From NCBI GenBank assembly GCA_003244205.1, contig QHBW01000034.1:21072-85071 (forward strand): 64,000 bases of DNA. The letters run 5' to 3'. The notes under the pieces are model-generated. The model ran no database searches and was not told where the DNA came from. It was given only the letters and a program-made list of their open reading frames with translations. A program made the position numbers and the translations under genes. Of this stretch, positions 59,327-64,000 are shown in pieces (position 1 is the stretch's first letter; each line of letters opens with the position of its first letter). This DNA is from Solirubrobacterales bacterium. GTDB taxonomy: Bacteria > Actinomycetota > Thermoleophilia > Solirubrobacterales > Solirubrobacteraceae.

Positions 59327-59332
59327 ATCCTA
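59327..59332 (-). promoter_or_regulatory. -10 element TAGGAT for the second riboswitch transcript
   Basis: TGCTAGGATCCCGCGCCG on the minus strand matches the sequence before the first riboswitch except at three bases, supporting a shared extended -10 promoter. Confidence 0.6.
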
Positions 59333-59360
59333 GCAGGGCGTTCGGCCTGCAAAGTCCCGC

Positions 59361-59699
59361 TCAGCCACGCTCGAGGCGCTCCTGCTCCTCGACCGTGAAC
59401 TCGGCCGTGGGAACGATCTCGAGCCGTTCATCGGGGATCGGCGCGCCGCTTTGCACCGAGACGCCGTACGTTCCGGCTGCGAGCCTCGCCTCCGCCCGCT
59501 CGACCGCGGCGAGCTCATCCCGGAGGCGCTCGGCAAGCCCCGCGCCGACCTCGTTCTCCAACATCTCGCTGCCCCCATCCGCGACGTGCTGGTCGAGGTG
59601 GGAGAGCTCGTCGTCACCCCCTGGACGCAGATCGTCGAGCGCGCGCTCGATGCGCTCACGCTCGCGCGCGAGCAGCTCTTTTGCGCGCTCAGAATCCAC
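59361..59699 (-). CDS. DksA/TraR-like protein without zinc cysteines
   Basis: A 112-residue protein with the coiled-coil and C-terminal layout of the DksA/TraR family. RAKELLARERERIERALDDL and LRDELAAVERAEARLAAGTYG lead to a globular end VSVQSGAPIPDERLEIVPTA followed by EFTVEEQERLE. In usual members this end carries C-x2-C and C-x2-C; here the positions are Ser81, Ser84, Thr102 and Glu105. It may bind the RNA polymerase secondary channel without zinc. The GTG at 59699 is 4 bases after the cytochrome gene stop. Confidence 0.75.
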   Translation of the reverse strand: MDSERAKELLARERERIERALDDLRPGGDDELSHLDQHVADGGSEMLENEVGAGLAERLRDELAAVERAEARLAAGTYGVSVQSGAPIPDERLEIVPTAEFTVEEQERLERG

Positions 59700-59703
59700 C
59701 GAC

Positions 59704-60159
59704 TCAGCCTCGCTTGCCGGCGACTGAGGCGACGAATTGGGCCATCTGCACGGCCTGGGCGCCCTGGAGCAGACCCGCCGGCATCCTTCCGTCGCCGGTG
59801 CCACCGAGGGCGAGCGCGTTCTGCACGCGCATCACGGTCGGCTTGAGCTGGTCGAGGTTGGGGCCGACGGTGCCCGTGGCCCCAGCGCGGGCCAGCGTAT
59901 GGCAGGTGCCACACGTCGATGCGAAGGTGCGCGCCGTGCTTTCGCGTGAGCGGTGGGCGCCGGCGATCACCAGCGTCGGAATCGCGATCCCGATCCCGGC
60001 GAATACCACGATGAAGACGGTGAATGTCATTCGCCAGGCCTGGCGGGTTGGAGACTGGAGCCTGCGCCTGGCTCCCCGTGGGCCCCCGCTGATCGCGACG
60101 AAGAACAGCACAAGGGCGACGACGATCCAGGCGAGGAGGAAGAGCAGCGGTCCAAGCAT
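59704..60159 (-). CDS. Membrane-anchored class I cytochrome c
   Basis: A 151-residue protein with two N-terminal membrane helices (LGPLLFLLAWIVVALVLFFV and FTVFIVVFAGIGIAIPTLVI), then a c-type haem domain with TFASTCGTCHTLARAGATG (CxxCH) and VGPNLDQLKPT, and the distal Met in GRMPAGLL. It probably shuttles electrons outside the membrane to or from the respiratory chain; no oxidase genes are adjacent. It is in tandem with the DksA-like gene. Confidence 0.88.
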   Translation of the reverse strand: MLGPLLFLLAWIVVALVLFFVAISGGPRGARRRLQSPTRQAWRMTFTVFIVVFAGIGIAIPTLVIAGAHRSRESTARTFASTCGTCHTLARAGATGTVGPNLDQLKPTVMRVQNALALGGTGDGRMPAGLLQGAQAVQMAQFVASVAGKRG

Positions 60160-60235
60160 GGGGCGAGGCGCACCTTACCGTTCCCCGCGGCATTCCCACC
60201 ATGGCGGCGAGGTGGTCTGGCGAAAGATGTACCCG

Positions 60236-63200
60236 TCAGCGACGGCGCCCCTGAGCGAAGCTGAGAACGGCGGGGGCCACTACGCGGAAGTCGGCACCGG
60301 GAGCGGCGGCGCCGGCAGCAGCGACGCTGGGGGCGCCCTCGGCGACCGCGTAATCCTCTGCCGCGCCGGGAGCACCCGCGTCGCGTTCGACGTCCGGGCT
60401 TTCGGGAGGTCGCTTGGAGGCGAGCTCGGTCAGGCTTGCGAGCGGCCGCCCCGGCGCCGCCAGCGGCCAGATCCGATCGACGATCACGTTGATCGCGCCG
60501 CCAGCGCTGGGGTGACGTTCGAGCCGTCCGCATGCCGCCACCAGCGGCTCGGCGCGGACGCTCAGGCGGTGGCGTTCGTAGACCGCAGGCGGGATGATGA
60601 GGTTGATCGTCCCCATCTCGTCTTCGAGCAGCTCGAAGACGATCCCCTTCGCCGTACCCGGACGCTGGCGCGCGATGACGAGACCGGCCACGGTCACCCG
60701 CGATCCGTGGCGCAGCCGAGTGAGATCCCTGCTCGTCGCCATCCCCTCCCCCAACCCGGCGCGCAGCAACGCCAGGGGGTGCTCGTGAACCGACATCTCA
60801 TAGGAGGAGTAGTCGGCGATCATCGCCTCCCAGCGCCCGAGCGATCGCAACGCGGGCGCCGCGGGCAGCTCGAGCGGCAGCGCAAGCTGGACGCCGACAT
60901 CGCCGAGACGCTCTGAGGGCGTCGCCACCCCCAGCTGCCAGAGCGCGATACGCCGGGCGCGCGGATCCCCCGGTGTCGTCTTCGGCCGCTCCGGAACAAT
61001 CAATCCGTCGCAGGCGCCGGCCCACGCCAACTTCTCCAGTGCCGCGCGACCCGCCCCCGCGCGCGCGGCGAGATCGGCAATCCCGTCGAATGGCCCTCCC
61101 CGTGCGCGCTCAGCGACCAGGGCGACGACCTCGTCGCGGCGAACGCCGGACACGTATCCGATGCCGACGCGAACGGAACCACCAGGGGTGACGGTGCACT
61201 CCACCGCAGATGCGTTGACGTCCGGGGGGAGGATCTCCACGCCGCGACGCTGGGCCTCGTGGACCAGCGCGTCGGCGGCGTAGAAACCCATCGGCTGCTC
61301 GTTGAGCAATGCGCAGAGGAACTCCTGTGCGTAGTGCACGCGCAGCCAGGTGGATTGGTAGGCGAGCAGCCCGAAAGCGGCCCCGTGGGCCTTAGGGAAG
61401 CCGAAGCCCGAGAAGCCCGAGATCATCGTGTAGACGCGCTCGGCGGTCTCGGCATCGACACCGTGGGTGTGGATCGCGCCTTCCACGAAGCGTTCGTGGT
61501 GCGCCTCGATCGCCTCGGCCGAGCGCTTGCGGCTCATTGCACGGCGCAGTCCCTCGGCCTGCCCGGGGCTAAAGCCGGCAAACGCCATCGCGACCTCGAT
61601 CACCTGGTCCTGGAAGATGATCGCCCCCAGCGTTTCGCGCAGGACCGGCTCTAGCGACGGGTGCTCATAGGGGACCTCGAAGTCGGGGTCTTCGCGCAAC
61701 GCTTGCTTGCGCGCGATGTAGGGGTTGACGGCGCCGCCCAGGATGGGACCGGGGCGCACGATCGCCACCTGGATCGTCAAGTCTTCGAGTGACTCCGGAC
61801 GCGTCCGCAGCAGTGACTGGGTCTGCGCCCGGCTCTCGATCTGGAAGACCCCGGTGGTCTCCGCCGCCTGGATCGACGCGAAGGTCTCGGGATCGTCGTA
61901 GGGGATCCGCGAGAGGTCGATGCGCTCGTTGCGCCGTGCCGCGATCATCTCGACAGTCCGCTCGACCGCCGAGAGCATCCCCAGGCCGAGCAGGTCGATC
62001 TTGAGAAAGCCGGCGTCGGCGCAGGAGTCCTTGTCCCACTGGGCGATCTGCCGCCCCTCCATCGCCGCCGGCACCACCGGGCAGCAGTCGACCAGGGGAC
62101 GGGTGGCCACGATCATCCCCCCCGGGTGCTGGGAGAGGTGGCGAGGGAGCCCCCGCGCCTGCTCGGCGAGATACTCCAACCACACCCATCGTCCTGAGGA
62201 GGAGCGCCGGGAGCCCAGGGCGGTGGAGACATCGCGGGCGACCTCCGCGTTCCACCCGTCGGCGCCGCGTGCCACCCGCTCGATCTCTCCGGGAGGGAGG
62301 CCAAGCGCCTTGCCGAGCTCGCGGATCGCCCCGCGCGATCGATAGGTGGGGAAGGCGGCCACCAGCGCGGAGCGATCGCGCCCATAGCGCTCGTGCACGC
62401 GCGGGATCAGCATCTCGCGGATGTCGCGCGGAAAGTCGAGGTCGATGTCGGGCAGCGCGACGAGCTTGTCGTTGAGAAAACGCCCCAGGAAGAGGTCGTT
62501 GGCCACTGGGTCAACGTGCGAGAGCCCGGTCAAGTAGCAGACGATCGAGGACACAGAGGAGCCTCGCCCGCGTCCCGGGGGCAGCAGCGCGCGCGCCGAC
62601 TCCGCGCCGCGAACCTCGAGGGCGACCTCTCGCGCCAGCTCGAGCAGGTCGCGGTGCAGCAGGAAAAAGCCGGCCAGCCTGAGCTTGGCGATCACGCGCA
62701 GCTCCTCCTCCAAGCGGCGCTCGGCCACGGCGCGGTGGCGAGTCCCGGGTGGATAGCGCAGCTCTAAGTGCGGAGCGCAGACTGCAGCGAGGGTGCGATC
62801 TGCCTGCTCGTCCTCCGCGCCCGGATAGCTGTAGCCGAGGTCCGCGAGCAGGTCGAAGTTCAGCATCTCGGCTACTCGCTCGGTCTCCGCCACGGCCTCG
62901 GGATGGTCGGCGAAGCGTGCGGCCATCGCCGCCGGGGTGGCGAGCACGTGAGCGTGGTTGCCGCGGCGCAGGGGCTCGCAGGCGTCGAGCGTGGTGTGCT
63001 CGCGGATCGCCACGAAGGCGTCCTGCAAGCGCGCGCGCTCGCGCGTGTGCGCATGGACGTCGCCGGTTGCCACGCAGCGCAACCCGAGCCGGCGTGCCAG
63101 CGCGGCGCGGGCGCGGTTGCGCACGCGGTCATCGCGCCAGAACGGCCGCTGCAGCTCGACCCGCAGGCGATCAACGCCGAAAGCGTCGCGCAGAGCCCTC

Positions 63201-63622
63201 AGGGTCGGCTCGTCATCCACCCCGCGGTGCGCGCATCCGCTCAAGCAGACCAGCCCCTCGGCGTGCTCGAGCACGGCCTCGACCGGGACGTGGGGACGAC
63301 TCAATCGCGCGCGCGACATCTGCTGGCGGGTATGAGAGTGGGCGCGAGTCAGCAGGCGACAAAGGTTCGACCAGCCACGAGCGTCGGCGACCAGCAGAAC
63401 GATGTGACGGCCGTCTGAGAGATCGAGCTCGGCGCCGTGCAGCGCCTGCAACCCCAATCCGCGTGCCGATTGGGCGAACTCCATCGACCCACACACCGCG
63501 TTGTGATCAGTCAGCGCCAGCGCACGATGGCCGCGCTGGAGTGCGGTGTTGACCAGCTCCTCGGGGAGCGAGGCGCCGTCGAGGAAGGAATAGGCCGAGT
63601 GGGTGTGCAGCTCGATGTACAG
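60236..63622 (-). CDS. dnaE2: Error-prone DNA polymerase DnaE2 (start codon unusual)
   Basis: C-family polymerase for damage-induced mutagenesis. The N-terminal PHP domain begins YIELHTHSAYSFLDGASLP and LALTDHN, upstream of the first ATG/GTG in frame (GTG 63496). The frame runs to a TAA 48 bases beyond 63622 with no ATG, GTG or TTG between; CTG 63622 is the only NTG, giving 1128 residues. Other motifs are PPGRGRGSSVSSIVCY, VALPDIDLDFPRD (catalytic Asp) and FGFPKAHGAAFGLLAYQSTW (in parts: FPKAHGAAFGLLAY), with a C-terminal OB fold. An SOS box adjoins the start. imuA/imuB partners are not in the window. Confidence 0.92.
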   Translation of the reverse strand: MYIELHTHSAYSFLDGASLPEELVNTALQRGHRALALTDHNAVCGSMEFAQSARGLGLQALHGAELDLSDGRHIVLLVADARGWSNLCRLLTRAHSHTRQQMSRARLSRPHVPVEAVLEHAEGLVCLSGCAHRGVDDEPTLRALRDAFGVDRLRVELQRPFWRDDRVRNRARAALARRLGLRCVATGDVHAHTRERARLQDAFVAIREHTTLDACEPLRRGNHAHVLATPAAMAARFADHPEAVAETERVAEMLNFDLLADLGYSYPGAEDEQADRTLAAVCAPHLELRYPPGTRHRAVAERRLEEELRVIAKLRLAGFFLLHRDLLELAREVALEVRGAESARALLPPGRGRGSSVSSIVCYLTGLSHVDPVANDLFLGRFLNDKLVALPDIDLDFPRDIREMLIPRVHERYGRDRSALVAAFPTYRSRGAIRELGKALGLPPGEIERVARGADGWNAEVARDVSTALGSRRSSSGRWVWLEYLAEQARGLPRHLSQHPGGMIVATRPLVDCCPVVPAAMEGRQIAQWDKDSCADAGFLKIDLLGLGMLSAVERTVEMIAARRNERIDLSRIPYDDPETFASIQAAETTGVFQIESRAQTQSLLRTRPESLEDLTIQVAIVRPGPILGGAVNPYIARKQALREDPDFEVPYEHPSLEPVLRETLGAIIFQDQVIEVAMAFAGFSPGQAEGLRRAMSRKRSAEAIEAHHERFVEGAIHTHGVDAETAERVYTMISGFSGFGFPKAHGAAFGLLAYQSTWLRVHYAQEFLCALLNEQPMGFYAADALVHEAQRRGVEILPPDVNASAVECTVTPGGSVRVGIGYVSGVRRDEVVALVAERARGGPFDGIADLAARAGAGRAALEKLAWAGACDGLIVPERPKTTPGDPRARRIALWQLGVATPSERLGDVGVQLALPLELPAAPALRSLGRWEAMIADYSSYEMSVHEHPLALLRAGLGEGMATSRDLTRLRHGSRVTVAGLVIARQRPGTAKGIVFELLEDEMGTINLIIPPAVYERHRLSVRAEPLVAACGRLERHPSAGGAINVIVDRIWPLAAPGRPLASLTELASKRPPESPDVERDAGAPGAAEDYAVAEGAPSVAAAGAAAPGADFRVVAPAVLSFAQGRRR

Positions 63623-63623
63623 A

Positions 63624-63639
63624 GCGAACGCATGTTCGC
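63624..63639. promoter_or_regulatory. SOS box (LexA operator) at the dnaE2 start
   Basis: GCGAACATGCGTTCGC on the minus strand has perfect 6-base arms and fits the Gram-positive/actinobacterial LexA consensus CGAAC-N4-GTTCG. It lies directly before the CTG start of dnaE2 and about 50 bases from the divergent zinc-ribbon gene, so LexA could cover both promoters. Confidence 0.8.
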
Positions 63640-63690
63640 ATGATGTGGGGACGGAGCCATGCGAGGGTCGTTAGCGTGTGGCGTCCACCG

Positions 63691-63939
63691 ATGTCAGAGA
63701 CCCAACGCCTGCGCGCCCGTCTCACCGGCCAAGCGGTCGCGCCCAAGTGCCCGTTCTGCGGCGCCAGCAACTGGAGTGTGAGCGCAACACCGATGATCTT
63801 GCCGGCGGCGGGCGACGACGGCGCGCTGATCCCGGGACAGGGCTATCCGGTGCGCGCGCTGGTGTGTGGAGGATGCGGTTTCGTGCGCACCCACATGCGC
63901 GAGGCCGTCGAGCCCGCCAACCCGGACGCCGCCGACTAG
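63691..63939 (+). CDS. Small zinc-ribbon protein
   Basis: An 82-residue protein with two CxxC knuckles, KCPFCGASNWSV and LVCGGCGFVRTH, separated by about 40 residues (AAGDDGALIPGQGYPVRAL). It looks like a treble-clef or rubredoxin-like zinc ribbon; no further family assignment. ATG 63691 follows TAGCGT (63672-63677) by 13 bases. It is divergent from dnaE2. The stop lies within a duplicated segment. Confidence 0.68.
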   Translation: MSETQRLRARLTGQAVAPKCPFCGASNWSVSATPMILPAAGDDGALIPGQGYPVRALVCGGCGFVRTHMREAVEPANPDAAD

Positions 63940-63963
63940 TCCGCCAACCCGGACGCCGCCGAC
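63914..63963. repeat. 23-bp direct duplication spanning a stop codon
   Basis: The 23 bases at 63914-63936 (coding the C-terminal PANPDAAD region) recur exactly at 63941-63963, with TAGT between. The first copy is the end of the zinc-ribbon gene, the second is downstream non-coding, so a tandem duplication probably created or moved the 3' end. Confidence 0.75.
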
Positions 63964-63968
63964 AGCCG

Positions 63969-63988
63969 CCCCCTGTTCAAGGGGGGTG
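63969..63988. terminator. Short GC hairpin near the right edge
   Basis: Just after the duplication, CCCCCT and AGGGGG flank a 5-base loop (CCCCCTGTTCAAGGGGGG). It could end transcription of the zinc-ribbon gene; no T-run follows. Confidence 0.35.
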
Positions 63989-64000
63989 TGTCGACTTGAC

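Noticed and set aside
63507..63770. Separate small gene upstream of dnaE2 on the minus strand
   Set aside because: It reads the PHP-domain region in another frame; the dnaE2 frame gives the conserved HTHSAYS and LTDHN motifs.
1..64000. tRNA or rRNA genes
   Set aside because: Scanning both strands for T-loop-like GGTTCGA and for conserved rRNA segments gave no convincing cloverleaf or rRNA block. A covariance-model scan could still find a missed tRNA.

Overview
The window is chromosomal DNA of a high-GC actinobacterium. A complete coenzyme F420 pathway, a fused CofG/CofH (FbiC-type) protein, GTP-type PEP carboxykinase, an actinobacterial DEDDh-GIY-YIG nuclease, a DnaE2 polymerase with a Gram-positive-type SOS box, c-di-AMP riboswitches ahead of cell-wall enzymes and many leaderless-type promoters all point there. 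The mix, with no mycolic-acid or sporulation genes, suggests the class Thermoleophilia (Solirubrobacterales-like). That placement is inference from gene content, not from a marker gene.

Layout. (1) 1-6.7 kb: F420 synthesis (cofD, cofC, cofE on +; cofGH on -), interrupted by an Rpf-like muralytic enzyme behind a c-di-AMP riboswitch, then an orphan NMT1/THI5-type binding lipoprotein. (2) 7.2-13.2 kb: a tightly coupled minus-strand operon: conserved hypothetical, receiver-like protein, CE4 deacetylase, acyl-CoA dehydrogenase homologue, NodS-like methyltransferase, BphA4-type FAD reductase, and a two-domain glycosyltransferase whose second half resembles glucosyl-3-phosphoglycerate synthase. Its product is unknown. 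(3) 13.2-27.3 kb: YgfZ-like protein, exonuclease/UvrC-N nuclease, lipoprotein plus GT39-type membrane glycosyltransferase, MarR-MFS efflux pair, esterase, crotonyl-CoA carboxylase/reductase, galactokinase-like kinase, M28 peptidase, ankyrin protein and AlgH.

(4) 27.4-34.5 kb: six overlapping or closely packed plus-strand genes forming a reduced type IV secretion/conjugation-like module (TM protein, TcpC/VirB8-like, VirB2-like small protein, TcpE-like, VirB4 ATPase, VirB6-like polytopic protein). No relaxase, coupling protein, integrase or tRNA is visible. This is one of two candidates here for an undescribed system; the 7.2-13.2 kb operon is the other. (5) 34.6-39.1 kb: SCP2-alpha/beta hydrolase fusion, GNAT, lipoprotein, moaA and mobA. 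(6) 39.1-50.4 kb: central carbon metabolism: PEPCK, MaoC hydratase, enolase-superfamily protein, malyl-CoA lyase, an ATP-grasp/CoA-binding CoA-ligase pair, a ferredoxin, epoxide-hydrolase-like protein and acyl-CoA dehydrogenase. With the Ccr at 22 kb these genes fit parts of an ethylmalonyl-CoA or related malyl-CoA route. (7) 50.5-57.9 kb: thioesterase, pyrophosphatase, acyl-CoA synthetase, RidA, DUF255 protein, glutamine synthetase, HxlR regulator and a cysteine-less AhpD-like protein. (8) 58.2-64 kb: RlpA-like wall protein behind a second c-di-AMP riboswitch, a cysteine-less DksA/TraR-like protein, membrane cytochrome c, dnaE2 with an SOS box, and a zinc-ribbon protein.

Two regulatory themes recur. 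First, two unlinked cell-wall genes share the same promoter and c-di-AMP riboswitch arrangement. Second, a TANNNT -10 element lies 6-13 bases before the start codon of more than a dozen genes, which implies widespread leaderless transcription; I used this to choose several starts. No rRNA, tRNA, CRISPR array or insertion sequence was seen.
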